Positions 1-10,107 of a stretch of 64,000 nt of DNA are shown piece after piece. The DNA lies in the NCBI GenBank assembly GCA_025149285.1, contig CP102274.1, forward strand, positions 392,501-456,500. The letters run 5' to 3'. How positions within the stretch are numbered: position 1 is the stretch's first letter; each line of letters opens with the position of its first letter. Source of the DNA: Hungatella hathewayi. Lineage in GTDB: Bacteria > Bacillota > Clostridia > Lachnospirales > Lachnospiraceae. Under the pieces are notes generated by a model that did not search any database, was not told the DNA's origin, and saw only the letters and a program-made list of their open reading frames with translations. Made by a program: the position numbers and the translations under genes.

Positions 1-1309
<1,309 letters not shown>

Positions 1310-1414
1310 GTTGGTTTAGGAAAAGAGGAAATAAGAACGGATGAAAAGATATGTACAATGTGTGGTTTTGAGGGTATATGCCTTGCCAAAAGGATTATCT
1401 TCATGGTATAATAA

Positions 1415-1487
1415 TCCTCGATAGCTCAGTCGGTAGAGCACGCGGCTGTTAACCGCGCTGTCGTAGGTTCAAGTCCTACTCGGGGAG
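1415..1487 (+). tRNA. tRNA-Asn (GTT)
   Basis: Full cloverleaf of 73 nt. The acceptor arm TCCTCGA pairs with TCGGGGA (one G-T wobble), the D-loop reads AGCTCAGTCGGTAGAGC, the anticodon loop CTGTTAA carries GTT, and the T-arm carries GGTTCAAGTCC. CCA is not encoded. It starts only about 105 nt after the 23S end, so it is probably processed from the rRNA transcript. Confidence 0.96.
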
Positions 1488-1534
1488 TTCGTGATACTCA
1501 AACGATAAATGAGGAGAACGAAATGCAAAGCTTA

Positions 1535-1606
1535 GGCCCCATGGTCAAGCGGTTAAGACATCGCCCTTTCACGGCGGTAACACGAGTTCGAATCTCGTTG
1601 GGGTCA
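1535..1606 (+). tRNA. tRNA-Glu (TTC)
   Basis: Cloverleaf of 72 nt. The acceptor arm GGCCCCA pairs with TGGGGTC, the anticodon loop CTTTCAC carries TTC, and the T-loop is GTTCGAATC. CCA is not encoded. It is the second gene of a three-tRNA cluster downstream of the 23S gene. Confidence 0.96.
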
Positions 1607-1651
1607 CTAAAGTTGAAATTCATTAGAACTTCAACTTTTTACAATATTTAC

Positions 1652-1722
1652 GGCGACATAGCCAAGTGGTAAGGCGTGGGTCTGCAACACCCTGATCACC
1701 AGTTCAAATCTGGTTGTCGCCT
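1652..1722 (+). tRNA. tRNA-Cys (GCA)
   Basis: Cloverleaf of 71 nt. The acceptor arm GGCGACA pairs with TGTCGCC, the anticodon is GCA in loop TCTGCAACA, and the T-loop is GTTCAAATC. The discriminator base is T, as is usual for tRNA-Cys, and CCA is not encoded. It is the last gene of the rrn-tRNA unit. Confidence 0.96.
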
Positions 1723-1732
1723 CTCTTAGAAG

Positions 1733-1775
1733 AGCCTCAGGAACCTTGAGAAATCAAGAGTCCTGGGGCTTTTTA
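1733..1775 (+). terminator. Rho-independent terminator of the rrn-tRNA unit
   Basis: A long hairpin pairs AGCCTCAGGA with TCCTGGGGCT around an inner stem TTGA/TCAA with a GAAA tetraloop. It is followed directly by TTTTT. It lies 11 nt after tRNA-Cys and closes the rRNA-tRNA transcript. Confidence 0.9.
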
Positions 1776-1780
1776 CATTG

Positions 1781-1809
1781 TTTACAAAGCAGATAAATTC
1801 TGGCATAAT
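1781..1809 (+). promoter_or_regulatory. Predicted sigma-A promoter for the first YesM/YesN pair
   Basis: TTTACA (1781-1786), a 17-bp spacer and CATAAT (1804-1809) lie just after the rrn terminator and about 22 nt before the histidine kinase start codon. This is read by eye only, with no transcript data. Confidence 0.55.
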
Positions 1810-1831
1810 GATGAAAAAGGGGGCTGTGTAA

Positions 1832-3664
1832 ATGGGGGCGTTAATTGACAGAATCCGGCGGGCTGTGATGAACACCGGAATACGAAAAAAGCTACTGTTA
1901 ATCTACTGTGCGGCGGGCCTGGTGCCGATGGGGGTGATCGGCAGCCTGATGCTCTATAATACCCACCGTATGCTTTACGGACAGTACCGCGGGCAGCTGG
2001 AGTCGGAGAATAAGCGGGTTCATAATATTGTATTTGAAGTTACCTATCTGGTGTCCAATATCTCTAATGTTCTGGGATACGATTCGGCCCTGAATACGCT
2101 TTTGAGTACCAGCTATGAAAGTGACGGACAGGTTTACGAGGCATACCGGGCTTATCCTCTTCTGGACTCCTTCGCGGAAAATTATACGGAGTTATCTTCT
2201 ATCCGTATCTATTTTAACAATCCGACCATGGTGAGCAGCGGCCGTTTTCAATATGCCGGTGAAGAGGTGCAGGCGTCGGAGTGGTACCGGCTCGCAAAAG
2301 AGAGCTCCGGTGAGCCGATCTGGATCTGTGAGAAGCAGGAAAACTCACAGGACAATCTCTTTCTGGTGCGGAAGGTTCCGCTTTATAACCGGGATTTTGC
2401 AGTGATCTCCATTGGGATCAGCAGCAATTTTTTAAAACTGATGATTAATGATGAACAGACAGACACCTTGCTCAGCCTGGACGAGGGGGAGGTTTTTTAT
2501 GCGGGAAACGCGTCCTACTTTGGGAAGCCGCTTCCGGTTTCACAGACAGCGCTGTCGGAGACCCGGGTGCGGACACTTCGGGACAATGGACTTCTGGTCG
2601 GATGCTCCGCATTGCAGCCGGTTCGTTCCCACCAGATTATCCAGGTACTCACCGTGGATTCCCATGCCCTTGGGGCGGTTAACCGGACTATGGTGCTTAT
2701 GATGGCCATTATTTTGTTTTGTATCCTTATTCCGTTTGTTCTGATCTTTTTATTTACCGGCTCTTTTGGCCGCCGCATTGCCGTGATCCGCGGGGAGATG
2801 CATAAGATCTCGGAGGGCAATTTAGACATCATTCCTCTGTTTGACGGTACCGATGAACTGGGGCTTCTGTTCCGGGACATGCAGCAGACAATCAATAATA
2901 TTCAGAATTTAAACCGGCAGTTGTATGAGAACCAGCTGGACCGCCAGAGGCTGATGAACCAGCAGAGAATGATAGAATTTCAGATGCTGGCCAATCAGAT
3001 TAATCCTCACTTTCTGTTTAACACGCTGGAGACCATACGCATGAATGCCAGTACCCATAAGGACCCGGACACCGCTTATATTATTACGCAGCTGGGGAAA
3101 ATGATGCGTTACAGCCTGCAGACTAAGGATCAGCTGGTGAGCCTTGCTCAGGAACTGGCTTATACGAGAAGTTATCTGGAGATTCAGCATTTCCGGTACC
3201 GGGAGAAAATCAGCTACGAGATCCTGGTAAGCGATGAGATCACACAGGATACTTATTATCTGATGCCGCTTTTGATCCAGCCTTTGGTGGAGAACGCCAT
3301 CTCTCATGGCATCAGTCCCATGGACGGACCAGGGTTTCTGCTGATACATATTGAACCGGTAAAAGACTATTTGTCAATCGTTATCCATGATAACGGGGTT
3401 GGCATGGATGAGGGGGCGCTGCAGGCTCTGAGAGAGTCGGTGGAAGCTCCGGAGCCGGAATATACAGAGGATCCGGTACCAACTGAACGTCATATCGGTC
3501 TTAGAAATGTCAGCTCCCGCATCCGCCTGTTCTATGGCAGAGAATATGGGGTGGATATTGAGAGCAGACCGATGGAAGGGACGGCTGTCACGCTGCGTCT
3601 GCCGCTTCCCCGGACAGACGGCCCCCTGGAGATGGAGAAGGAAAAGGAGGATGAAAGGCAATGA
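1832..3664 (+). CDS. YesM-type sensor histidine kinase
   Basis: A 610-residue membrane kinase that should sense an extracellular sugar or glycan signal and phosphorylate the response regulator encoded next. A first membrane helix (about residues 20-42) is followed by an extracellular sensor region of about 240 residues, a second helix (about 286-312) and a HAMP segment. The His_kinase box then reads NQINPHFLFNTLETIR, with phospho-acceptor His393, and an ATPase domain carries the G1-like motif DNGVGMDEG near residue 520. The INPHFLFNTL box marks the YesM (HPK7/LytS-like) class. The ATG at 1832 is preceded by a purine-rich AAAAAGGGGG. The stop overlaps the next start as ATGA, so the two genes are translationally coupled. 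The ligand is unknown; the neighbours suggest an oligosaccharide. Confidence 0.93.
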   Translation: MGALIDRIRRAVMNTGIRKKLLLIYCAAGLVPMGVIGSLMLYNTHRMLYGQYRGQLESENKRVHNIVFEVTYLVSNISNVLGYDSALNTLLSTSYESDGQVYEAYRAYPLLDSFAENYTELSSIRIYFNNPTMVSSGRFQYAGEEVQASEWYRLAKESSGEPIWICEKQENSQDNLFLVRKVPLYNRDFAVISIGISSNFLKLMINDEQTDTLLSLDEGEVFYAGNASYFGKPLPVSQTALSETRVRTLRDNGLLVGCSALQPVRSHQIIQVLTVDSHALGAVNRTMVLMMAIILFCILIPFVLIFLFTGSFGRRIAVIRGEMHKISEGNLDIIPLFDGTDELGLLFRDMQQTINNIQNLNRQLYENQLDRQRLMNQQRMIEFQMLANQINPHFLFNTLETIRMNASTHKDPDTAYIITQLGKMMRYSLQTKDQLVSLAQELAYTRSYLEIQHFRYREKISYEILVSDEITQDTYYLMPLLIQPLVENAISHGISPMDGPGFLLIHIEPVKDYLSIVIHDNGVGMDEGALQALRESVEAPEPEYTEDPVPTERHIGLRNVSSRIRLFYGREYGVDIESRPMEGTAVTLRLPLPRTDGPLEMEKEKEDERQ

Positions 3665-5178
3665 ACCTTTTGATCATAGATGATGAACAGATTGTAAGGG
3701 AAGGGCTGAAGACGATTTTTCCCTGGGCCGAGTACGGTTTTACCGTCTGCGGTGAGGCGAAAAATGGGGAGGAAGGGGTGAGCCTGATCCGTAGCCTGAA
3801 TCCGGATCTGGTTCTGTTGGATATCAGGCTGCCAAAGCTTGACGGTCTGGAGGTGTTAAAGACCGTCAGAGAAGAGGGATTTGGCGGACAGATCATTATA
3901 TTGAGCGGCTATGCCGATTTTGATTATGCGAAAACGGCTATTCGTCTGGGCGTCTGCTCTTATTTATTAAAGCCGATTGATGAGGAGGAACTTCTTCATG
4001 CCGTGAAACAGGCGAAGGAAACTCTGGAGAAGGAAAAGCGGGAATCCGATCAGGCATTAAAATCACCGGAGCAGGTGCGCCGGGAACTGCTTTTAGACAT
4101 CTTAAACGGCGGAGCGGAGCATAAGAGGGAGGAACTGCTGGCCTGTTCCATGGATTTAACAGCCGATGCCTATCAGGTGCTCCTGGTGGTTATCAAGGAC
4201 AGAAAACCGGATGGTCCGGGAGATATGCTGTGTAAATGGCTGCAGACCCTAAACAGTGTTTCTGTCTCTGAGGGAGGCTGTGAGTACTATCTGCTGCTTG
4301 GAAGAGAGGCGGTCAGCCAGGCCGCCCATCCCCTGCTTTCGGATTCCGGCATTTTTTTATCCTACAGCAGAATGGGATTTGATGCTGCTGAGATTCCCCA
4401 GCTTACCGCCCAGGCCAGAGAAGGCTATGAACACCGGTTCCTCTTCAGCACGGACGGTCTCTCCATCCAGTGCCGTCTGATTCCGGAGCCGTCGGCCAAA
4501 GCGGGGGAAGGCTTTGGTGATCCCCTGGTCATTGCCGATAAGCTTTATAATTTTATTTCTTCTGATCAGACGGCCAAGGCGGCAGAGTTCTTAAAGCACT
4601 TAGAACTCAGTATCCAGAGACAGAGGCTTAATTATGACACAGTAATCCGTCTCTTTATCAATTCCTATATGCAGATTGATATGCTGATAAAGGAGCATTA
4701 TCCTGAGGCGGCAAACCGTGTCACGGGAGCCAATCTCGTTATCTATGCCATCTGCAAGTGCAGGACGCTCCGGGAGATTGTGAACTTCCTGACAGAACAT
4801 ATCACAGGCATCATCCGGATGGTGCATGAGGTGAGAAGCGATAACATCATCGAAAAGCTGTGCGGCTATATCGGGAAAAATTATCGGCAGCCTTTAAAGA
4901 TTGAGACTCTGGCGGAAGTGTTCGGCTACAATGGCAGTTATCTGGGAAAGCTGTTCAAGCAGGAGACCGGGGAGTCCTTTCACTCCTATCTCGACCGGGT
5001 GCGTATCGAAAAGGCAAAGAAGCTTTTGGAGACGGATGCCAGGATCTATTCCGTAGCCAGTGAATGCGGGTTTCAGAGCAATGAATATTTTTCTAATAAA
5101 TTTAAAAAGTATGTGGGAGTAAGCCCGCAGGCTTACAGGAAAGCCAGGGCGGAAGAACAGGGAGGCGGAAGACAGTGA
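3661..5178 (+). CDS. YesN-type response regulator (REC plus AraC HTH)
   Basis: A 505-residue transcription regulator. The N-terminal receiver domain has the acidic pair D7-D8, phospho-acceptor D54 (in VLLDIRLP) and K104 (in YLLKPID). A central region of about 280 residues without an obvious motif follows, and two AraC-type helix-turn-helix units fill about residues 400-500 (FGYNGSYLGKLFKQETGESF, then ECGFQSNEYFSNKFKKYVG). It overlaps the kinase gene by 4 nt. By analogy with other YesM/YesN pairs it probably activates the nearby importer and the glycoside-hydrolase-like genes, but its binding site cannot be read here. Confidence 0.94.
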   Translation: MNLLIIDDEQIVREGLKTIFPWAEYGFTVCGEAKNGEEGVSLIRSLNPDLVLLDIRLPKLDGLEVLKTVREEGFGGQIIILSGYADFDYAKTAIRLGVCSYLLKPIDEEELLHAVKQAKETLEKEKRESDQALKSPEQVRRELLLDILNGGAEHKREELLACSMDLTADAYQVLLVVIKDRKPDGPGDMLCKWLQTLNSVSVSEGGCEYYLLLGREAVSQAAHPLLSDSGIFLSYSRMGFDAAEIPQLTAQAREGYEHRFLFSTDGLSIQCRLIPEPSAKAGEGFGDPLVIADKLYNFISSDQTAKAAEFLKHLELSIQRQRLNYDTVIRLFINSYMQIDMLIKEHYPEAANRVTGANLVIYAICKCRTLREIVNFLTEHITGIIRMVHEVRSDNIIEKLCGYIGKNYRQPLKIETLAEVFGYNGSYLGKLFKQETGESFHSYLDRVRIEKAKKLLETDARIYSVASECGFQSNEYFSNKFKKYVGVSPQAYRKARAEEQGGGRQ

Positions 5179-5183
5179 AACGT

Positions 5184-5232
5184 AAAGCCGGCCGGACATT
5201 GGGAGGACTGCTCTCAATGCCTGGCCGGCTTT
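5184..5232. terminator. Bidirectional terminator hairpin between convergent genes
   Basis: AAAGCCGGCC (5184-5193) pairs with GGCCGGCTTT (5223-5232), with a second inner stem built from CATTGGGAG and CTCTCAATG. It sits between the YesN-type regulator and the convergent glycoside-hydrolase-like gene. The T-tracts are short on both sides. Confidence 0.7.
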
Positions 5233-5260
5233 CTGGATTAACAGGAAATGCGTGACGTTT

Positions 5261-7039
5261 CTATGCGTGTTCCTTTCTCAAGACTTCAAAGAATCGGAAT
5301 TCTCCATTTTCTATAGATACCTTATAGTGCTGCTCCGTCAGCGCCTCCGGAATTTTGGCGCTGTCAAACCGTTTTTCTGGATGCATATCCACGGTAAGCG
5401 GTGCAAATACCTCCCCTGTTTCCAGATCCCGGATTCCCGACGCATCTTCAAGGCGTATTGAGATATCCACTTCCCCGGCATGGGGGCGGTAGGAAATCAG
5501 GCCGAAGGTCTGGTTGTCATACACGAAGAGACTGTATTTGGGGGCTGCGCTCAGGGAGACGAATAACCCTCTGGTGAGAACGGCTGCGATCTCAGCCACT
5601 ACCGCTTCAGGCAGCCGGTAGAGCTGGCTGTAATCGTCGGGAATATTGAGTATCAGGAAGCTTCCGTCTCCATAGAATTCCTCTGTGAGTATGGAGAAGC
5701 CGGCTTCCTCCGTGACCATGGACACCGCCTGCCAGGCTCCGCCGCTGCAGGTGTAGACCGGAAATGTGACAGGTTCTCTGCTCTCGCAGTAGATACGCTG
5801 GTTGCGGTGATAGCCGTCTGCGATAAAAAGTTCTGCGCTGGCCCGACGGTTTGTGATCTGGGCATTTGTAATCTCATCGATGCCCCGGTCTGACATGGCC
5901 TCCACGAAGGCAGGAGTTGCCACGGCATGGCCGCCGTTTCTGACATAGCTTTTGAGCTTTGTTAGAATCTGCGGGTCTCCTGCGGCGCTGGCCGTTAAAA
6001 AGATCACAGGAGCGTCTTCCCGGAATACGGCGGAGGGCTCAAACGGGATGCCGAGCATGCCTAAGTAGTTGATTAACTGGCCTTCTCCGCTGCCTTCCAG
6101 AGGTTCATAGACCGAGACGCCGATGGGGGTTCCGGTTTTGTCTAAGAGGCTGTCGATGCGTTTTAGCTGCTGGCCCAAAACCGGCTGCAGCGGGCATTCC
6201 GTCAGAGTCGGATAGCGGAACGACATCCAGTCGCGGCAGGCGATCAGTTCCTTTGCACCGGCAAAGAGTGAGAGCGCCGCCTGTTCTACCCAGGTGTTAA
6301 TGTGGTTGTTGGAGCCCCCCTCATCGATCCAGGCCCCCAGGTTGCGGCCGGGGACGATGCCGGTAATCCGCCTGAAGCTGCTGTAGCTTAAGTAGCGCTG
6401 TACGTGCTGAGGATCGTATTTGGGATTGCGGGCCTCCGTGCCGGTGTAGACAAAGTCGAACACGTCTTTCTGCAGATCCGGCGCATAGCCGCACTGTCTG
6501 TAGCTCTCATACCAGTTGGGATATTTGATGATGAGCCGGCAGCCGGGATTGACATCGGCCGCGGCCGCTTTCATATCCCTGGAAACCTGGAGCATCAGAT
6601 CCGTCCGGTATTCAGCCCAGGTTCGGTCTCCCCTGGCGTCAATGCACAGGGGGCATTTACAGCTGGTAAAGAAGAAATCATCCAGTATGATCTCGTCGAA
6701 CAGGCTGGCGGTGTAACGCACAATATCGAGAAATGCTTCGCGGTACACCGGATCCTGGTAGCAGATCACATCGTAGAGCGTGTTCTTTTCATGGCCCGGG
6801 ATGGAGAGGGTGGGGGCGATGGCGCCCCCGGTCTCGATTCCGTACCGGTGAAACAGTTCCTTCACCGCTCTCATTTTACTCTCCTCAATGTCGTACATGC
6901 CCCTGTGAGTCTCCAGATACACCTTGGTCAGAGGCAGCCGCTTTTGAAAATAGCGGATAGCCTCCTCCACAGTATCTAAATCCGCATAATATAAATACTC
7001 TGCATGCGGGTAGGTTGCAATGTGAAAATTTCTGTACAT
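5261..7039 (-). CDS. Glycoside-hydrolase-like protein, uncharacterised family, copy B
   Basis: A 592-residue protein with no signal peptide or membrane helix, so it is probably cytoplasmic. The first 300 residues look like a TIM-barrel hydrolase: KVYLETHRG (39-47), EIILDDFFFTSCKCPLC (116-132), IIKYPNWYESY (170-180) and IDEGG (238-242) carry many candidate catalytic acids and aromatics. Residues about 305-400 resemble the amidotransferase-like (trimerisation) fold of GH42-type enzymes (GVSVYEP, LKSYVRNGGHAVAT). A C-terminal beta-rich part follows. It starts 4 nt after the stop of its paralogue at 7044-8804. I place it near the hypothetical glycosyl hydrolase groups by motif style only; the family and substrate are inferences. 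Carbohydrate locus 1 is the context. Confidence 0.72.
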   Translation of the reverse strand: MYRNFHIATYPHAEYLYYADLDTVEEAIRYFQKRLPLTKVYLETHRGMYDIEESKMRAVKELFHRYGIETGGAIAPTLSIPGHEKNTLYDVICYQDPVYREAFLDIVRYTASLFDEIILDDFFFTSCKCPLCIDARGDRTWAEYRTDLMLQVSRDMKAAAADVNPGCRLIIKYPNWYESYRQCGYAPDLQKDVFDFVYTGTEARNPKYDPQHVQRYLSYSSFRRITGIVPGRNLGAWIDEGGSNNHINTWVEQAALSLFAGAKELIACRDWMSFRYPTLTECPLQPVLGQQLKRIDSLLDKTGTPIGVSVYEPLEGSGEGQLINYLGMLGIPFEPSAVFREDAPVIFLTASAAGDPQILTKLKSYVRNGGHAVATPAFVEAMSDRGIDEITNAQITNRRASAELFIADGYHRNQRIYCESREPVTFPVYTCSGGAWQAVSMVTEEAGFSILTEEFYGDGSFLILNIPDDYSQLYRLPEAVVAEIAAVLTRGLFVSLSAAPKYSLFVYDNQTFGLISYRPHAGEVDISIRLEDASGIRDLETGEVFAPLTVDMHPEKRFDSAKIPEALTEQHYKVSIENGEFRFFEVLRKEHA

Positions 7040-7043
7040 TCTT

Positions 7044-8804
7044 CTATTCCTCCTTTCCGATCAGGCGGTAAAACCGACAGAAACCGGCGGTGAAGGGAAC
7101 TTCCAGAATCTGCTCCCTTACCTCTGATTTTGCCTTGGCGGCATCGAATCGCTTCTGCGGCTCCACTCCCGTTAAAAGCGGATAGTACTCCCGGCCGGTC
7201 TCCAGATCTACGATGCCTTTATACTCATCTCCTCTGAGAATGATCTCCAGATTTTCGTCCACGGGTCTGAAGGAGTAGACGGCAAAGGTACTGTTGTCGT
7301 ACTCGAACAGGCCGTACTTTGCATCTGCACTTAAGAATACAGGGAGATTTCTCGTCATGACTCGGCTGATATCGGTCAGCACATCCTTCGGAAGGCGGTA
7401 GAGCTGGCTGAAATCATCCGGTATATTGAGGGTATATAAATTTCCTTCCCCGTAGAAATCCTCCAGCATGAGCGGGAAATTGCACTCATCCGTAATCAGG
7501 CCGATCTGGCACCAGGTGGCGTTGGTCTTGTAATCCAGCACCTGAAGATCTACAGGGCGTCTTCCCTCGCAGTAGAAACGGTGATTGCGGTTATAATTGT
7601 CCACGAAGTACACATTGCCGGAGGCCCGTCTGCCGGTGGGGACTGCAGTGGTCATATCCCGGATTCCTCTATCCATGGTGCTGCTTAGAAAACCGGAGGT
7701 TATGACGGCATGGCCGCCTTTTCGCACATATTCCTTTAATTTCTCCACGACATCCGGATCCTTGGCCGAGCTGGCGGTAAGGAGCATGGAAGGCGCCTCC
7801 TCACAGAATACCGGGGTTGGCTCCAGCGGAACTCCACACATGCCTAAGTAGTTCATCAGCTGATCCTCGCCTTCCGCGTCAAATGGCTCATAGACGCTGA
7901 CGCCCATCGGCGTTCCCAAATGTCCCAGAACCTGATCCATACGCTCCAGCTGCTGCCCCAGCACCGCAGTCAGAGGGGAGGAGGCCATGGATTCAAAATT
8001 GAAGAGTGTCAGCTCTCTGGCACCCGCAAAGAGGGCCAGGGAGGCCTGTTCTACAAATGCGTTCATGTTGTCGCTGCTTCCGCCTTCATCAAACCAGCCG
8101 CCGCCGTTTCTTCCGGGAGCGATCTGCTCCATAAAACGGATCAGGCTGTAGCTTAAATAGCGCTGGATGTGCTGGGCGTCGTACTGAGGATTTCTGGCCT
8201 CTACGCCGGTATAGATTCCGTCGAAGATATCTCTTTGAACCTGCGGGTTATAGCCGCAGTCCTGGTAGGACTCGTACCAGTTGGGATACTTGATGATAAA
8301 GAAACAGTCCGGGTTTTCTTCCCTGGCGGCCGCCACGATCTCCTCTGCCAGTCCGGCCATAAGATCCAGACGGTACTCCGGCCAGCTCCGGTCCTTTTTT
8401 GCTTCGATGCACTCACTGCAGCGGCAGCTGGTGAAGAAGAAATCATCCAGGATGATCTCATCAAACATCTTTGCCGTATCTCTTACAATTTCCAGATAGC
8501 GCTTCCTGTAGACAGAATCTGTATAACAGAGCACGTCGAAGATCGTGTGTTTCTCATGCCCCTCGATGGAGAGCGTGGAGGTAATGCCGCCGGAGGTCTT
8601 TATCCCATAGGAAGCAAACAACTCTTTGATGGCTTCCATCTTTTCCCGGGGGACATCGTAGATTCCCCTGTGGGTTTCCAAATACACCTTGTCGAGGGGA
8701 AGCCAGGTTAAGAACTCCTCAATCTTTTCTTTCAGCATTGGTAAATCTGTTTTGCATAAATACTCTGCGTGGGCATAGGATGCCGTTTTAAATTGTTGAA
8801 ACAT
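7044..8804 (-). CDS. Glycoside-hydrolase-like protein, uncharacterised family, copy A
   Basis: A 586-residue paralogue of the next gene downstream. It is collinear along its whole length and close in sequence: shared blocks include KVYLETHRG, DEIILDDFFFTSC, IIKYPNWYESY and EARNPQYD. It lacks a signal peptide. The start at 8804 has AAGGAG upstream and is the first gene of a two-gene minus-strand operon transcribed away from the importer genes at 9136. The architecture is a TIM-barrel-like N-terminal half, an amidotransferase-like domain near residues 305-395 (YVRKGGHAVITSGF) and a beta-rich C-terminus. Cytoplasmic location and neighbours suggest it processes the oligosaccharide brought in by that importer. 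No known enzyme is recognised. Confidence 0.72.
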   Translation of the reverse strand: MFQQFKTASYAHAEYLCKTDLPMLKEKIEEFLTWLPLDKVYLETHRGIYDVPREKMEAIKELFASYGIKTSGGITSTLSIEGHEKHTIFDVLCYTDSVYRKRYLEIVRDTAKMFDEIILDDFFFTSCRCSECIEAKKDRSWPEYRLDLMAGLAEEIVAAAREENPDCFFIIKYPNWYESYQDCGYNPQVQRDIFDGIYTGVEARNPQYDAQHIQRYLSYSLIRFMEQIAPGRNGGGWFDEGGSSDNMNAFVEQASLALFAGARELTLFNFESMASSPLTAVLGQQLERMDQVLGHLGTPMGVSVYEPFDAEGEDQLMNYLGMCGVPLEPTPVFCEEAPSMLLTASSAKDPDVVEKLKEYVRKGGHAVITSGFLSSTMDRGIRDMTTAVPTGRRASGNVYFVDNYNRNHRFYCEGRRPVDLQVLDYKTNATWCQIGLITDECNFPLMLEDFYGEGNLYTLNIPDDFSQLYRLPKDVLTDISRVMTRNLPVFLSADAKYGLFEYDNSTFAVYSFRPVDENLEIILRGDEYKGIVDLETGREYYPLLTGVEPQKRFDAAKAKSEVREQILEVPFTAGFCRFYRLIGKEE

Positions 8805-8864
8805 GGTCGTCTCTCCTTTTTACTGTTCAATGATTTTGTTGCCGCCTTACTCTTTCAGTTGGAA

Positions 8865-8893
8865 ATTTAACACAGGAGAGAGGAAAATGTAAA
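8865..8893 (-). promoter_or_regulatory. Predicted promoter of the glycoside-hydrolase-like pair
   Basis: On the minus strand TTTACA (8888-8893) and TTAAAT (8865-8870) are separated by 17 bp. Initiation would fall near 8858, giving a leader of about 53 nt before the start codon at 8804. It forms half of the divergent control region 8805-9135. Confidence 0.55.
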
Positions 8894-8975
8894 GAAAAAA
8901 TTGTAGCAATTAACGAATGAAAATTGAAAAAAATGGAGTTTTTAAGATGAAACTTATAAAAATTGGAGATTGGAG

Positions 8976-9005
8976 TTGAGAATTTTATACATTGTATTTT
9001 ATAAT
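8976..9005 (+). promoter_or_regulatory. Predicted promoter of the importer operon, in the 331-nt divergent intergenic region
   Basis: TTGAGA (8976-8981), an 18-bp spacer and TATAAT (9000-9005) face the permease gene at 9136. The leader of about 125 nt holds a second TATAAT (9064-9069) without a convincing -35 box. It also holds a GC-rich hairpin (CCCCGCTG with CAGCCGGGG, about 9090-9113) just upstream of the ribosome binding site. The rest of 8805-9135 is AT-rich, and I see no other element in it. Confidence 0.5.
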
Positions 9006-9135
9006 TCTAATTTTTACAAGAATCATCTTCGGTTTGCCCGGTTTTCTATTTATGGTAAAACGCTATAATAAAACATATAAAACAAATTCCCCGCTGCGGT
9101 ACACAGCCGGGGAGCACAGAATAGGGGGTTTTATT

Positions 9136-10092
9136 ATGGCACTGGCTGCTGTGAAGCGACCACCCGCCGGAAATGGCCGCACGATAAATAAACGGCGGCA
9201 GACCGGGATTCGGTATTTTCTCTTAATCCTTCCATTCCTGGTACTGGTCGCAATCTTTTCCTACTATCCGCTGTACGGATGGGTTTATTCTTTTTTTAAT
9301 TACCGGCCGCCCATCAAGCTGTCGGACTCGGAGTTTGTCGGACTCAAATGGTTTGCCTCACTGGTGGAGACGGACGTTAAACGCAGACAGCTCTTAGGGG
9401 TGCTTCGCAATACCTTTGCCATGAGCGGACTGACAATCCTGACATCCTGGCTGCCGATGGCCTTTGCCATTTTCCTGACGGAGATCCGCAGCAAATGGTT
9501 TAAGAAATCGGTACAGACCCTGACCACCCTGCCCAATTTCGTCAGCTGGGTGCTGGTCTATTCCATGGCCTTTGCCCTGTTTTCCAGTTCGGGCATGATG
9601 AATACGCTTCTTACGAAGCTGGGGCTCGTGAGCCAGCCAATTCAGTTTTTACAGTCTGACTCCCATACATGGTTATCCATGTGGCTGTGGAGTACCTGGA
9701 AATCTCTCGGCTGGTCAGCCATCATGTATCTGGCGGCAATTGCCGGGATCAGCGATGATCTCTATGAGGCTGCCAGAGTGGATGGAGCGGGACGATTCCG
9801 TCTTATATGGAATATTACGATTCCGCAGTTGATTCCCACCTTTTTTGTCCTGCTGATGTTAAACGCTGCAAACTTCTTAAACAATGGCCTCGACCAGTAC
9901 TTTGTATTTTCCAATGCATTTAATATGGAACACATCCAGGTGCTGGATCTCTACGTTTATAACCTTGGAATGGGATCGGGAAGCTATTCACTTGCCACCG
10001 CAATCAGCATGCTGAAAAGTCTGGTCAGCGTCACTCTGTTAGCAGCGATCAACGGACTTTCCAGGGTAATGCGCGGGGAGTCAATTATATAA
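9136..10092 (+). CDS. Sugar ABC transporter permease, LplB type
   Basis: An inner-membrane permease subunit of 318 residues for a carbohydrate importer. A polar N-terminus is followed by about six membrane helices (the first near FLLILPFLVLVAIFSY), and the ABC coupling motif reads YEAARVDGAGRFRLIWNITI (EAA-x3-G). The open frame extends upstream to 8992, but the ATG at 9136 is chosen because AGGGGG lies 8 nt before it and the residues ahead of it are not family-like. It is followed after 15 nt by the second permease and then by a large binding lipoprotein. No ATPase gene is nearby, as is normal for such importers, which share an MsmX-type ATPase. Confidence 0.9.
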   Translation: MALAAVKRPPAGNGRTINKRRQTGIRYFLLILPFLVLVAIFSYYPLYGWVYSFFNYRPPIKLSDSEFVGLKWFASLVETDVKRRQLLGVLRNTFAMSGLTILTSWLPMAFAIFLTEIRSKWFKKSVQTLTTLPNFVSWVLVYSMAFALFSSSGMMNTLLTKLGLVSQPIQFLQSDSHTWLSMWLWSTWKSLGWSAIMYLAAIAGISDDLYEAARVDGAGRFRLIWNITIPQLIPTFFVLLMLNAANFLNNGLDQYFVFSNAFNMEHIQVLDLYVYNLGMGSGSYSLATAISMLKSLVSVTLLAAINGLSRVMRGESII

Positions 10093-10107
10093 GGAGATGA
10101 ACCGAGA

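Noticed and set aside
8992-9135. 48-codon N-terminal extension of the first permease
   Set aside because: It covers the predicted promoter and leader, lacks a ribosome binding site, and is not family-like; ATG 9136 has a good site.
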